Below the pieces are notes generated by a model. It ran no database searches. It was not told the DNA's origin and saw nothing but the letters and a program-made list of their open reading frames with translations. The translations under genes and the position numbers were made by a program. A stretch of DNA of 64,000 nucleotides from positions 86,922,061 to 86,986,060 of the forward strand of contig NC_065921.1 of assembly GCF_024586455.1 (NCBI RefSeq), read 5' to 3'. The first letter of the stretch is position 1. The number at the start of each line of letters is the position of its first letter. Source of the DNA: Bactrocera neohumeralis (lineage: Eukaryota > Arthropoda > Insecta > Diptera > Tephritidae). Below, piece after piece: positions 36,801 to 46,452 of this stretch.

Positions 36801-39800
36801 ATATGTGTGTATCCCGTAAATGCTCGTCGGCGCACTTATGTTCGTGCTTTCAGTATTAACTAGTTCCGTTCTAGCGTTCAACTAGCTTTATGGTGATTAA
36901 GCTTTCAGCTTTACTGCTTGCAAGATGCGCCGAGCTGGATTCTTTTCTTGTTATTCTTCTCGTGGGAAGCGTCGTTTTGAGAAAGTTGGTTGCACTGTGA
37001 AAATGTTTTTCAGGGTCAATTGTTTAAATTAAATGGATTAGGGGTCCTCATGCCTATTAGTGATGAAAAAATGCTAAAAAATATACAGGGTGCACCAAGA
37101 AGTACGATAATTTTTATTTTAGTGGGTGTAATCATACATATTTCGAGACATGACTATTGAACACCGACGAAGACTTGCAGGAGACTGATATTCTTGTTGC
37201 TCTCGGCGACAAATGAACACTGACGACAGTTGCAGAAGACTGATATTCCTGATGATCTCCGAATCGGCACCAATTTAAACCGACGCCCGACTGAAGCGAG
37301 CTTAGCAAAGTCACGCAATTTTCTACATTGATCCATCATCAGCTGGTCCCCAGTCGTCGTGCACTTGGGCGCTGGATCTATTGGCCTCCCGCGAGCTCAG
37401 TAAGCGTTGGTTCAGCAACCAGCGCTTGTGAGATTTGCGAAAGCCTTCCGGCCCAGAGTGGAGCACAAAAGGTCCGTGAAACTACCAGCTCTTAGAAAGG
37501 CTCACAAGGCAGCAATGATAGATGTCCCGTACTGTCCAATTGGTATTCACGCGAGAGGCCACAAATTTTGGAGGACGCAACTTGTCAAAATTGAAGGGAG
37601 GAAGATGAGATGGGAGCATTTAGACACTTTCTCCTGAACTGGCTAGTTTTCGCCAGACTTAGATTGAAGCAGCTTCTTTCCCATACTTACTACGAAGTCG
37701 GAAACTTGCCTGGAGTTGATATTAGCCAGCTTATCGTCAAAAATATGTCCCTCTATCCGCAAATTCTTCAATGCTGAAGTAGGCATACCATCCGCTGGAC
37801 TCAAGCGAACAACCTGAGCGATAAAATTTCAATATCTCCGGAGATAATACATAGCTCTCCAGATTCGCCGTGAAGAGAAACAAAATAACCACACTCTCCG
37901 TCAGCGTAACTCTCTAGAGATAATTGAGAATTTTTCGTCGGAGAATAGCTGATCGTGATTAGGTACAGGAATTACATAGGCCAGAAATATCACTTACTTA
38001 CTGTATTTGCAAGAATCTACTCGGCCTCAGCTATTCAGTTAGCATTAGTCTTTTTGGTCAAAACCCGGAGACTATAGGATCCTCAAAGTAATATATTTAG
38101 GTTAAGCAGGTGAGACGTATATTTCAGACTTGTCTGTGGTCGAAACCGAAAGTGAGACTTACCATTATCTAATGGAAATCTTTATCTACACGAGCTTATG
38201 ACAGTTAGCATATTGATACTTTGAAGATTGCTCCTGAATTTATTTTAAATAATAATTTTAAAAAAAAATATCCTTATTTACCAACTCTTCTCTCTCGTTT
38301 TTTCTACACAGACGAATTCATCGATCGTGAGACGGGTCTCGCGAATCCTGCGCTCGTCTATGATGAGCTAGACTATCCACATCTCTATTCACAGTTCGAC
38401 GGCGGTGGCGCAATTACGATGACCAGCAATATCGATTCCACCCAACCACGTGCGTACGTAGTCAACGCCACCGATAGCATTGATGGTGAGAGTAGAGATT
38501 ACACACCCGAGGAGTTGGCAGAGGAAGATGACGAGGAGAAGGTTACACGTTGCGTGCCTGATTTTCAGTTCTCGCTCGTCGATTCGGAATATGACGAGAC
38601 GCTGGCGTTTCCCGATTCCGTGACGATATTGTCGAATGTCGGCGATAAGCCAGTGCTGGTACAGCGCAAAGACACCGACGACGATGACGATGAGGAGGAG
38701 GGTGCCGGCGCATTCACAGGGCAACCTTCGGAGATACCATACAGCTCCATATATGGACCGAGCATGAAATTCAATTCCTTTCAGCGCAAAGTATTCATAC
38801 CCGGCATGGAGATACAGGTGCGCATAATCGACAACGAACGCAGTGTGACGACGCATTTATTGAATCCAAATTTGTGAGTTCACCTATATATTTTTCGGTT
38901 ATTGTATAGTGTGTAAAGTGTATCCTCCTTTTCTGTCGGTGCAGGTATACCATCGAACTGACGCATGGACCCTTCACGTGGACCATCAAGCGTCGCTACA
39001 AGCATTTCAATTCACTGCATCAGCAGCTTAGTTTCTTCCGCACCTCGCTGAACATTCCATTCCCGATGCGTAGTCACAAGGAGAAGCGTGCCACAATTAA
39101 AAAGGCAGCCATACAAATGGCTGATGAGGCGCGTCTGAAGTCAATGCAGCTGTCGCAGACGCAGACCACGATCTGTGAGACGAGCCAGAAAGTGCAAAGT
39201 AACGGTAACAGTAATGCTAGCAATACCATGGTCTTGGCGAGCACTAGCAATAGTCCGCTGTCAAATCTGGGTATAACGGGCAAGAGAAAGAAGAAGGAGA
39301 GAAAGCTGCCACGTTTTCCCAATCGACCCGAATCACTTATAACTGTCGAGTCACTGCCTACGCGTATCAAGCAATTGGAGGATTATCTGTACAATCTACT
39401 GAACATCAGCTTGTATCGAAATCATCACGAAACGGTGAGTCGAAAAGCCTTAAAAGCCTTCGGCTCTGCAAGTTCATGAATCTAATATAACTTTGCTTTC
39501 CAACAGCTGAACTTCGTTGAAGTCTCAAATGTCTCCTTTGTGTCTGATCTCGGCATCAAGGGCAAGGAGGGCGCTATACAAAAGCGTACCGGCTCCACGC
39601 GTCCTGGGCAAGCGGGTTGCAATTTCTTCGGTTGCTTTCAGCAGAAGTGCTGTGTGCGCTGCAGCTTCTTTTGTTCGGACGTGCTGTACGGCAAATGGCG
39701 TAATCGTTGGTTCTTCGTCAAAGAGACCTGCTTCGGCTACATACGTCCCACCGATGGAGTCATTAGGTATCAGGTCAACAGCTGAACTTTTGAACATTAT

Positions 39801-42800
39801 CTGCTATTGATTGATGTTTTTTACACTCCAATTTTGTAGATCTGTGATATTATTCGATCAGGGTTTCGACGTCTCCACTGGCATCTATCAGACCGGCATG
39901 CGTAAGGGTCTGCAAGTGCTCACAAATAACCGTCACATTATACTCAAGTGCTGGACGCGTCGAAAGTGCAAAGAGTGGATGCTATACCTCAAGCAGACCG
40001 CAAATAGTTATGCGCGCGACTTTACCTATCCCAACCCGCATATGTCCTACGCGCCGGTGCGTTCTGGTATTCAAGCGAGTTGGCATGTCGACGGTTCTAC
40101 TTATATGGGTGCCATAGCGGATGCGCTTGAAGAGGCAAAGGAGGAAATCTTCATCGCTGATTGGTGGTTGAGTCCGGAGATTTATATGAAACGGCCCGCG
40201 GTGGATGGCGATTACTGGCGCTTGGATAAGATACTACATCGTAAAGCGGTGAGGAAATGGAGATGATAAAATCTCAATTTTGAAAGTAAAATTTCTCACT
40301 CTCTCTTTCTTTCTCTCTCTCTCTTTCTTTATCACTCTCTCTTTCTTTCTCACTCTCTCTTTCTTCCTTTCTTTCTCCCTCCAACTACAGTCACAGGGCA
40401 TCAAGGTGTTCGTGCTACTCTACAAAGAGGTCGAAATGGCTTTGGGCATTAATAGTTACTACAGCAAACAGAGGCTTTCACACGAGAATATAAGGGTACA
40501 TTTCTAACATTCATATAAAGAAAATTATGACTCACATTTGTACCGCTTTGTGCACATAGGTTCTCCGTCATCCAGATCATGCGCGCGCTGGCGTGTTCTT
40601 CTGGGCTCATCATGAAAAGATTGTTGTGGTCGATCAGACTTACGCTTTCATCGGTGGACTGGATCTCTGCTATGGCCGTTGGGACGACTATCGGCATCGT
40701 CTGACTGACCTTGGTAGCATATCCACCGCCTCTGCTTCGGGCAGCACACGACGTCTGGGCAGTTTCTTTAAGGACGATGCGGACTCCGCCTTTGGTTCGC
40801 AGAAGTCGTCACGTAAATGCACCAATGTAAATAGCGACCTACAGAAAAGCGAAAAATTAAGCGCAAACATCGAAGAAACCCAATTTGAAGAGGTTGAGCT
40901 ACGTACACTCGCGCCAGGCGATAAACTTGTGATACCTGAATTGCTTTCACCGCCCACAAGCGAACAGATCGCCATCGAAGGCATGAAATTAAATACACCC
41001 GAAATGGAGCGTAAGAATGTTTTGGAGAAAATCACCACGAATGCGATGCGTAAGGGTAAAGACCTAGTGAGTCGGCTAACAATGACCGAACATGAGCGCG
41101 GCGCGGGCGATAAGTCGCCTGATGTGCTGAAAGATCCCAAACAGCTTGTGTTCACCATTGATGAGGTGGAAACTGGACGCTTGGGTGGTCTAGAGGATCC
41201 CACGCCGTTCCAAACGCAAATCCTGAACGATTACTATGGTCAAGCCAAGTATTGGTTCGGCAAGGATTACTCTAACTTCATACTCAAAGACTGGATGAAC
41301 TTAGATGCGCCGCTCGTCGACATCATAGACCGCTCCACAACACCACGTATGCCTTGGCATGATGTGGGCGTGTGTTTAGTGGGTGCAGCGGCGCGCGATG
41401 TGGCGCGTCACTTCATACAGCGCTGGAATGCTGTGAAGCTGGAGAAGATGCGCGATAACGCCAACTTCCCATATCTAATGCCAAAGAGTTACAACAACAT
41501 CAGGCTAAATCCAAATATTACCTTGAAGCGTCAGAATCGGGTTACGTGTCAGCTGCTGCGCAGCGCTTCTTCATGGAGCTGCGGTTTCATCGAGCAGGAT
41601 TTGGTTGAGCAGAGCATACATGACGCTTACATACAGACAATAACGAAGGCACAGCATTTTATCTACATCGAAAATCAATTCTTCATCACAATGCAGTTGG
41701 GCGCGACGGGCGCGTATGGCAATGTGCGTAATCAGATTGGTGAAACGCTGTTCAAGCGTATCGTGCGCGCGCATAAGTGAGTATGAGTGGCGTGGAATGT
41801 TATAAACAAATACCTAACCTTAAAATTGACTTTTTTGTTGTGTATAGAGAGCGCAAGACGTTCCGTGTATTTGTGATCATACCGCTACTGCCCGGCTTTG
41901 AGGGCGATGTTGGCGGCAGTACTGGCAATGCGGTGCGCGCCATCACGCATTGGAACTACGCATCGATATCACGGTAATTTGATTATATTTTCCCACTTGT
42001 AAGTTGCTTATGTTCACATCTATTGTTACAGCGGTCGCTCTGGCATACTCACACGCCTGCAGGAGGTCGGCATAAAAGATCCCGGTGAATACATCTCCTT
42101 CCACAGTCTACGCACAAACTCACAGCTCAACAATAATCCCATCACCGAGCTTATCTATGTCCATTCCAAGCTGTTGATCGCAGACGATCGCGTTGTTATA
42201 TGTGGTTCGGCAAACATCAACGATCGTTCCATGATTGGCAAACGTGATTCGGAAATTGCGGCGATCATAACCGATGAAGAGTTTGAAGATGGGCGCATGA
42301 ATGGCAAAAAGTATCCAAGCGGCGTGTTCGCTGGACGGCTGCGCAAGTTTCTGTTTAAAGAGCATTTAGGCTTACTCGATCCAGACGCGGAGCGTATGCC
42401 AATCGATGTGACGGACCCTGTGATAGATCAATTTTGGAATGGCATGTGGCGACGCACGGCCACACGCAATACTGAGCTTTACGAAGAGATCTTCAAATGT
42501 CTGCCAACTGATAAGGTGAAATCGTATGCAGATTTGCGAAAATATCAGGAGGAACCGCCGCTATCTAAGTCCGATCCGGAAATGGCTATGAAGCGGGTGG
42601 CGAATATACAGGTGAGAGGAAGTGACGGATATTTGGAATATTATGACTGATGTGATGTATTTTTTTTCTGCATACTGAAAATAATTTTATCTCTAGCTAG
42701 TTTCTAATTATCAACAAAAGTCTATATTTATATACAAATATGTATAACACCGCTTAATCATATGTTTTCACATCTATTTTCAGGGTTTCCTAGTCAACCT

Positions 42801-42885
42801 GCCATTGGACTTCCTCGACAAAGAGGTGCTAAAACCGCCTGGCACCAGTAAAGAGGGACTCATACCGACCGCCGTGTGGACGTAG
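24750..42885 (+). CDS. Pld: Phospholipase D (PX-PH-HKD type), ten coding exons
   Basis: Coding exons: 24750-24843, 38312-38873, 38945-39434, 39507-39766, 39840-40248, 40391-40495, 40560-41776, 41848-41973, 42032-42611 and 42784-42885 (TAG). All introns are GT-AG and the sum is 3945 nt, 1314 residues, close to the size I recall for Drosophila Pld. Order: acidic N-terminal region, PX domain (about residues 215-385), PH domain with a Cys-rich stretch (about 395-600), HKD1 HHEKIVVVD (H658, K660, D665), a long variable loop, a conserved middle, HKD2 [10 protein letters not shown] (H1132, K1134, D1139) and the short C-terminus ending TAVWT. Role in the family: hydrolysis of phosphatidylcholine to phosphatidic acid and choline at Golgi, endosomal and plasma membranes. 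All catalytic residues are present. The first intron (13.5 kb) contains another gene and many repeats. Confidence 0.95.
25560..26240. repeat. Minisatellite with GCAAAGTGAATACAGGGTGTC core
   Basis: About seven units of 80-100 bp are built as AAGTGAATACAGGGTGTCAC, A-rich spacer, TTTGAAAATT, then TATCGGAAGTTCTATATCTA and TAGTTAAAAAA. It lies in Pld intron 1. Confidence 0.85.
26370..26475. repeat. Two-copy tandem duplication (54 bp)
   Basis: ATTGCCTACATTTAGGCGCC, GCTACC and TTTTATTAAAGTCTCAAAC occur twice with few differences. Confidence 0.85.
26476..27523. other. Pld intron 1 segment, nothing recognised
   Basis: AT-rich sequence without ORFs, repeats or element ends that I can name. Confidence 0.4.
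27524..28683 (-). mobile_element. Nearly complete but dead mariner element
   Basis: On the minus strand the transposase starts near [15 protein letters not shown] (ATG side at about 28507) and runs through [74 protein letters not shown], a block at 27666-27854 with [16 protein letters not shown] and [12 protein letters not shown], to the C-terminal block NRT...LKGTTLNKK near 27580. The two ends are related inverted repeats: AGGTCTATGAAAAGTCTCCG at 27525 and a diverged match on the other strand at about 28645-28683 (CCGGACTGACACATAGAT). Multiple frameshifts and stops are present. Confidence 0.85.
28684..31398. other. Pld intron 1 segment with T-rich tract
   Basis: No gene is seen. A long T-rich run with short TAA interruptions occupies 29460-29700. 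The patch 28960-29060 (GTCTAAGCGCTCTGCCC, GAGCGCTGCGC) is GC-richer and could be regulatory. The remainder is unremarkable intronic DNA. Confidence 0.4.
29460..29700. repeat. T-rich low-complexity tract
   Basis: About 240 bp is almost entirely T with scattered A. It is complementary in composition to the A-rich tract at 33960-34490 in the same intron. Confidence 0.8.
31401..31702. mobile_element. Complete 302 bp MITE with terminal inverted repeats and TA duplication
   Basis: The left end is TTGGGTAGTGGAAAAAGTC followed by TTTTCGTAT. The right end read on the other strand is TTGGTAGTCGAAAAAGTATT followed by TTCGTAT. TA dinucleotides flank it at 31399-31400 and 31703-31704. There is no transposase, so it was mobilised in trans by a Tc1/mariner-superfamily enzyme (inferred from the TA target and TIR form). 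A truncated relative is at 18845. Confidence 0.85.
31740..32490 (-). mobile_element. Reverse-transcriptase remnant of an RTE-like LINE
   Basis: On the minus strand, 32244-32468 reads [20 protein letters not shown] followed by LPAEFL, the typical start of a LINE reverse transcriptase (LKNNKAxGxDGxPAE). Further on, 31595-31828 and upstream read [20 protein letters not shown] followed by [18 protein letters not shown], the C-terminal block of RTE/BovB-type elements. The RT core between them is deleted and frames are broken. Confidence 0.7.
32555..32860 (+). mobile_element. RNase H fragment of an I-superfamily-type LINE
   Basis: Decayed blocks [20 protein letters not shown] and [20 protein letters not shown] (usual WVPGHSGIAGNxxADELAR) mark the second half of a LINE RNase H domain, in two frames. 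It is opposite in orientation to the RTE remnant next to it. Confidence 0.7.
32861..33959. other. Pld intron 1 segment, nothing recognised
   Basis: Microsatellites (GTATATATGTATGTATAC near 32940; CACATA near 33510) lie in ordinary AT-rich sequence. No credible ORF is present. Confidence 0.4.
33960..34490. repeat. A-rich low-complexity tract (AAAAATAAAAATT)
   Basis: About 530 bp is over 90% A plus T with a strong plus-strand A bias, in phrases such as AAAAATTAAAAAATAAAAA. It contains homopolymer runs around 34120-34200, where assembly length may be unreliable. Confidence 0.85.
34985..35965 (+). repeat. Modular interspersed repeat, copy 2 (six modules)
   Basis: The left end is ACTTCGGCTGCACCGAAGGT. 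Six modules of about 138-155 bp begin with CAGTTTRTATGRCAGCTATA near 35064, 35218, 35369, 35508, 35659 and 35813. Each continues with CCGATCT-AAAA, TTATAGCACCGGCTTC-AAAA, CCAAATTTCGT-AGATATCTT and AAGGACTTGATTTTGAT. It has more modules than copy 1, so the body expands and contracts. The usual GACAGACGGACAG right end is missing here. Confidence 0.8.
36041..36046 (-). terminator. Candidate poly(A) signal ATTAAA of the nested gene
   Basis: On the minus strand ATTAAA occurs 14 bp after the stop codon of the small secreted-protein gene. It is very close to the stop, and a later site is possible. Confidence 0.3.
36060..36421 (-). CDS. Small secreted Cys-containing protein (75 aa), nested in Pld intron 1
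   Basis: Two exons on the minus strand: 36421-36361 (ATG...GCC G) and 36226-36060 (GC AAC...TGA), joined in phase across a 134 bp GT-AG intron (CG/GTAAGT; TTGCAG/GC). Residues 1-20, [20 protein letters not shown], form a clear signal peptide. The mature ~55 residues start [14 protein letters not shown], contain [16 protein letters not shown] and end [19 protein letters not shown], with three cysteines. The G-x-C-x-K/R-x-x-C ending recalls small single-VWC-type secreted insect proteins (Vago-like), but it is shorter and has fewer Cys than typical members, so no function is assigned. It lies antisense inside the 13.5 kb Pld intron and has its own TATA/initiator promoter. Gene existence is well supported by start, signal peptide, splice phase and promoter. 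Confidence 0.85.
36543..36577 (-). promoter_or_regulatory. TATA box plus initiator of the nested secreted-protein gene
   Basis: On the minus strand TATAAATA (36577-36570) is followed by a fly initiator TCAGTG with the A at 36543, about 34 bp from the first T. The implied 5' UTR is about 121 nt to the ATG at 36421. TATA-plus-initiator promoters are common on compact, inducible fly genes. Confidence 0.65.
36600..37135. other. Upstream region of the nested gene, no further gene seen
   Basis: A GC-richer patch directly upstream of the promoter (36600-36720) probably holds its regulatory sites. I saw no unambiguous kB or STAT site. Confidence 0.3.
37155..37265. repeat. Two-copy tandem duplication (~56 bp)
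   Basis: GAACACCGACGA...TTGCAG-AGACTGATATTC occurs twice, followed by a diverged GAT/GCTCTC-G segment. Confidence 0.6.
37320..37760 (+). mobile_element. 3' part of a non-LTR retrotransposon (family B), second copy
   Basis: It matches 18960-19400: CCAGTCGTCGTGCACT, GGATCTATTGGCC, AGCGCTTGTGAGATTTGCG. The reading [19 protein letters not shown], then [20 protein letters not shown], is the post-RNase H part of the LINE ORF2. It ends before the CCTAAC tail. It lies 0.5 kb upstream of Pld exon 2. Confidence 0.65.
37761..38311. other. End of Pld intron 1
   Basis: No gene or element is recognised. The intron closes with a polypyrimidine tract CTCTTCTCTCTCG and acceptor CTACACAG at 38304-38311. Confidence 0.5.
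38312..39434 (+). CDS. Pld: Pld exons 2-3: acidic N-terminal region and PX domain
   Basis: Exon 2 (38312-38873) codes for an acidic region with [12 protein letters not shown] and then the first PX strand [19 protein letters not shown]. Exon 3 (38945-39434) continues [20 protein letters not shown], the PX phosphoinositide-binding RRYKHF motif. A Ser/Asn-rich insert (about 39160-39290) splits the PX domain before [12 protein letters not shown]. The splice at 38873/38945 falls inside Leu (TT/G). PX domains target PLD to phosphoinositide-bearing membranes. Confidence 0.92.
39507..40248 (+). CDS. Pld: Pld exons 4-5: PH domain with Cys-rich palmitoylation-type stretch
   Basis: Exon 4 (39507-39766) holds [12 protein letters not shown], then [19 protein letters not shown], a Cys cluster where mammalian PLD1 is palmitoylated, and [19 protein letters not shown], the PH core. 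Exon 5 (39840-40248) finishes the PH domain ([17 protein letters not shown]) and begins the catalytic region with [17 protein letters not shown] and [15 protein letters not shown]. The splice 39766/39840 falls in Arg (AG/A). Confidence 0.92.
40285..40390 (+). repeat. Pld: CT/CTTT microsatellite filling a Pld intron
   Basis: The 142 bp intron 40249-40390 is largely a run of CTCTCT and TTTCTTTCT blocks of about 100 nt leading directly into the acceptor CAACTACAG. It serves as an unusually long polypyrimidine tract. Confidence 0.85.
40391..41776 (+). CDS. Pld: Pld exons 6-7: first HKD motif, variable loop and middle region
   Basis: Exon 6 (40391-40495) reads [20 protein letters not shown]. Exon 7 (40560-41776) holds HKD1, [20 protein letters not shown], with all three catalytic residues. 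A ~130-residue variable loop (Ser/Glu/Lys-rich) follows, then [20 protein letters not shown] and [11 protein letters not shown], both strongly conserved in eukaryotic PLDs. The exon ends CATAA/GTGAGT, completed as Lys by A at 41848. Confidence 0.93.
41848..42885 (+). CDS. Pld: Pld exons 8-10: second HKD motif and C-terminus
   Basis: Exon 8 (41848-41973) reads [20 protein letters not shown]. Exon 9 (42032-42611) holds HKD2, [20 protein letters not shown], then [14 protein letters not shown]. Exon 10 (42784-42885) gives [20 protein letters not shown] and the family-typical end with terminal Thr (GLIPTAVWT). The free C-terminus is known to matter for PLD activity, and it is intact here. Confidence 0.93.
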
Positions 42886-43270
42886 TCTCAGACCTGCATT
42901 TACGCTGTTAAAAATTTGCTACAATGTATTTATTACTACTATTTTTATAATTTTAATTATTATTATTATTATTTTTACTATTTTTGTTATGATTACTTCA
43001 ATTATTATTCTAATTTTATTATTATTACCATAACTGTAATTAAGAAGCGTGAAAATTTGAAAAGTTTAAAGTGCTTTATTAGCATGTAAGTGTAGCATAA
43101 GCTTAGCTTAGCTTTGTTGACTTTATTATTTTAACATTTCAATTGACAATAGATCTGCACTTTTAAATTAGACTATAGTTTAGCGATTACACTTATTTTT
43201 CGACAGTATTTTAGATCCGAAGATATTTTACGAACGTCTTTTCCACTGTATACTACTTGTCATAGATTTT

Positions 43271-43303
43271 AATAAACTATTTTTAATAGTAAATCAAAAT
43301 AAA
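43271..43303 (+). terminator. Pld: Pld polyadenylation signals
   Basis: AATAAA occurs at 43271-43276 and again at 43298-43303, about 390-420 bp after the stop codon, in AT-rich 3' UTR sequence. Confidence 0.55.
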
Positions 43304-43346
43304 ATATCTAAGACATGTCATAGAACCTTGTATTTTCGTCTGAGGT

Positions 43347-43643
43347 TTGTTGATTAAAAAGGGAGTGGCAGGAGCGCCAGGCTACAGGCGACCGCCCATG
43401 GGGCTCTCGTGTGTTAAGCAAAACGATGCAATCCAGCAAGTCAGTGGATTTGATGAAATGTCTGATTTTTTTCAACTCCGCCGAAAAATATCTATTAAGT
43501 TGCTCAAATGGTTGAAGGCAAATGCTCAGGAAGCTGCTCTTTCATCAGAACTATCGGAATCGAATCACTATAACAAATATGTAGCTGCCATAGAAGCCGA
43601 CCGATCAAAAGTAAATTCTTGTGTGGAAAATTTTTATAATTGA
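43347..43643 (+). pseudogene. Unrecognised ORF, possibly a decayed gene fragment
   Basis: A 98-codon frame opens without an ATG (first Met at 43398, MGLSCVKQNDAIQQVSG) and reads SIKLLKWLKANAQEAALSSE, then NKYVAAIEADRSKV. A second, broken copy seems to follow at about 43830-43920 (LKLFKWFWIY, SSLSKELSRK). The composition is coding-like and not low-complexity, but I recognise no domain, the start is unclear and the second copy has stops. It could be an old tandem duplication, a retrocopy or TE-derived sequence just downstream of Pld. Confidence 0.3.
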
Positions 43644-44500
43644 TGAGACATATTCACGAATTTGACATTTTTATTTGTGAAGGATATTATAGCTTCCATA
43701 TAACTGAAGTTAACGTTTTTTGTTGTATAATACTGTCAATATTGGCAGTGATTCAAATGAATCATCAGCAAAGGAAGCACCAATTCGCAAGTTGTTGGAA
43801 ACCGGATTTTAAGTGAACTTTGGAGCCAGGACATTGATCTTAAGTTGTTCAAATGGTTCTGGATCTATTTCCGCCTTAAGATTGACTCTTCATTGTCCAA
43901 AGAACTCTCTAGGAAATGGCGTATGTAGCTATAATACTGAAAGATAAGTCCATCTTCTACAGCGACCAGCTTCCAATAACGATAATATCAAGAATACCGC
44001 TTCGCCTTTGATCACTTTCTTCTACTCCTGCATCGTTAGAAATCCTCTTTTTCTTTAATAAAACTATTTTATCCACCAAAATTAGAATTTAAAACAATTC
44101 AACAACTTCGCTTATCACAAATAATTAAAAAAAAAACAGGGAGATCATCTAAATTACGTTTTAACCGGTAAGCTCACACACAGATGTCGCTAAATAATAT
44201 GCGGAACCCGAATACCTTGTCAACATTGCCATTTCCACTTTGCATTAAACTTACTCAAAATTCCATTAAACCAGAAAGCAGCATTAAAACAGTGCAAAGT
44301 AAACAAGAGAACGCAGAGAATAAATGCTACGCTCATCAAAACAATTGGCAACGAGTAAGTAAAAACAAAACAAAATTAAAAGAAAAAAACAACTGCAAAC
44401 ACACTGAGGCGTGCAAACAAGTATGCGCGCAGAGCGATAACAACAACAGAGCTTTGCACTAGTAGCAAGAAGAAGCAAAAAGTCAAAAGCAAATATACAA
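43644..44500. other. Spacer downstream of Pld
   Basis: It contains the possible second copy of the preceding ORF (43830-43920). The rest is AT-rich. GC content and CAACAA phrases rise from 44300 toward the next promoter-like block. Confidence 0.35.
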
Positions 44501-44654
44501 CCGACCAGTAGCGCTCACGCTACCGAAATCGCTCGAGAGTACACCGCCAAATGTCAACGAATGCAACGATAATAAAGCGACTGTCGGCAGCAGAGAGAGT
44601 GCAATAGCAGCGCTGGCAGCATTGTAACATTGCAAAAGCGCGGTTGGCTGGGTC

Positions 44655-44990
44655 AGTTCGTTGTCTCGTTTCGTGTGGTTAGGAGTCAAATTGAATCGAA
44701 TGGCATTGGTAAGCATCGAACAGAGTGTTGTGTGCGAATTTGTACGGATTAATTGATAGAATAAAGTGTATGTTTGAGCCGAAATTGTTTAATTAAACGG
44801 TGCAATCAATGGAAAACAGAAAGTTTGTGAAGTTTATGGAAAAGTTAAGTGAAGTTAAAGCAACGCAAAATGTTGTGCAAAAATTGTATGCGGGCGTGAA
44901 AGCGAAATGAAGTGCAAGTGAATTTGCGAACAGCGAGTGCTGCGAGTAAAGAGAAGTTGTTGCGAGCGGAGGTGGAGTGCGACGAACAAG
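44655..44990 (+). promoter_or_regulatory. Candidate promoter and 5' leader exon of the downstream gene (jing-like)
   Basis: GGTCAGTTCG gives a good fly initiator (A at 44655) in a GC-rich setting. About 335 bp of leader-like sequence follow and end at donor ACAAG/GTAATG (intron from 44991). No long ORF is present. It is on the same strand as the first coding exon at 57836 and could be one of several alternative first exons. This is inference from motifs only. Confidence 0.3.
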
Positions 44991-46450
44991 GTAATGTGTA
45001 AGAATTTCGGTAGTTTGCGGTGGTTTAGTTTTAGTTTGTAGTAAGTAGTTGGATATTTTTGGTGCTTTGGTGACATTCTCAAATGAAGTTAGGGCTTTCG
45101 TGATATGCTAATGATTGTTTGAGGTGATTAGATGAAGGCTTGGAAATTGGCCGTAATCAATATTGCTGTGTTTAGTTTAAGCAATACAAGTTGCTAATAA
45201 AATTTTAAACAACTAACAAGTTATGAACAAAAAGTGGTGCATTCCAAGCGTCTACACGCTTAGCTTTTAAGCGAGTAAACCGCCGAAAAGTTAGAAAACT
45301 CTATATGTAAGCAACTACAAACATACATACTTACAATACACACACACATATATACACGTAGGAATGTAAATAGTACATAAATTACTGACCTGCAGCGACG
45401 AAAAACTTCTTTGCTGGTATACATAAAAGTTCGCGTGTTACTATCAAAATAAGCATCCTTGTTTTTGTTATTGTGACTTTTGCTCGCTACATGCTGCACA
45501 TTCTCGCTGTGCTCGGTATACTTGTGGCATGCATGCAAGTTGTTGTTCTGCTTTGTGTCGTTGCACTGCCATGCTTGTAAGTTAAAAAAATACCTCAACA
45601 ACAACATCGACGACTACTATGCGGATGACATAGGAAGTGAAACGTTAGTACGAAGCTCATCACAGGTATAATAAACAACAACAAAAAGCGAATGCCAATA
45701 AGTAAGGCAATGACAATGAAATGTTCGGTTGGCGAGTTAGTTCCTTTGCTTCGTATGCAACATGGCAGCAAACAACCTGCCACAAAGGAACTGCAATAAT
45801 ACAATAATATAAGTATGTAGGTGTGTGAGGACAGTAGTTGCTGACAAGCGGTAGGCAGCAGTTCTTAAGCAGCGCAAAACAGCTGAGATGAGGCAAAGCG
45901 ACCTAAGCGAAAAGGCTATTAGAACAAACGAAGCCATAAATAAATATGTATGTATGTAAGGACGGGTGCGCAGCGAATGGCAAATAGTTGGTGTAGAAAG
46001 AGTGATATGCACAAGAGGTGAATAAAAGACGTCGTATGCAGTCAAAGGAGACCATGCAAAGCGCTTGTATGCAAATGTGTGACTTTGTGGTCTATAAGGA
46101 AGACATTTGTAGGAATGAAAAAGATGAAGACAAAAACACAAATTGCATAAATGACAGGTAGTTGGACTTCCGAAATGGTCAGAAAATTTATAAACATATA
46201 CATAAGTATGTGAGTATGTGATTATATACATATATTTTTTTAAAACTCCGCTCAGCTATAAAGTTAAAATTTTTTAACGAGACGCGACCTATAGCAAGCT
46301 CATTTAGCAAGTTGAGGTAGTGATCTGGCAATTTATAGCAGTCCAATTGGGATTATTCGTGACCACGCCAGTAATCAGCATATTTATCTAACCTAACCTA
46401 AATGATTGGTCGGTCGTGGCTTCAAAAAACGTATTCATAATTTTTGCAAA
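44991..46450. other. Probable leader intron, nothing recognised
   Basis: CATA/CACA microsatellites are at 45320-45360. Near 46388 ATCTAACCTAACCTAAATG looks like the tail of a LINE whose body is too eroded to identify. Confidence 0.35.
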
Positions 46451-46452
46451 TA

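Noticed and set aside
38389..38856. 155-codon minus-strand ORF opposite Pld exon 2
   Set aside because: It is a shadow of the Pld coding exon.
45737..46231. 164-codon minus-strand ORF rich in Tyr/Thr/His/Leu
   Set aside because: Microsatellite-driven composition with no recognisable motif or start context.
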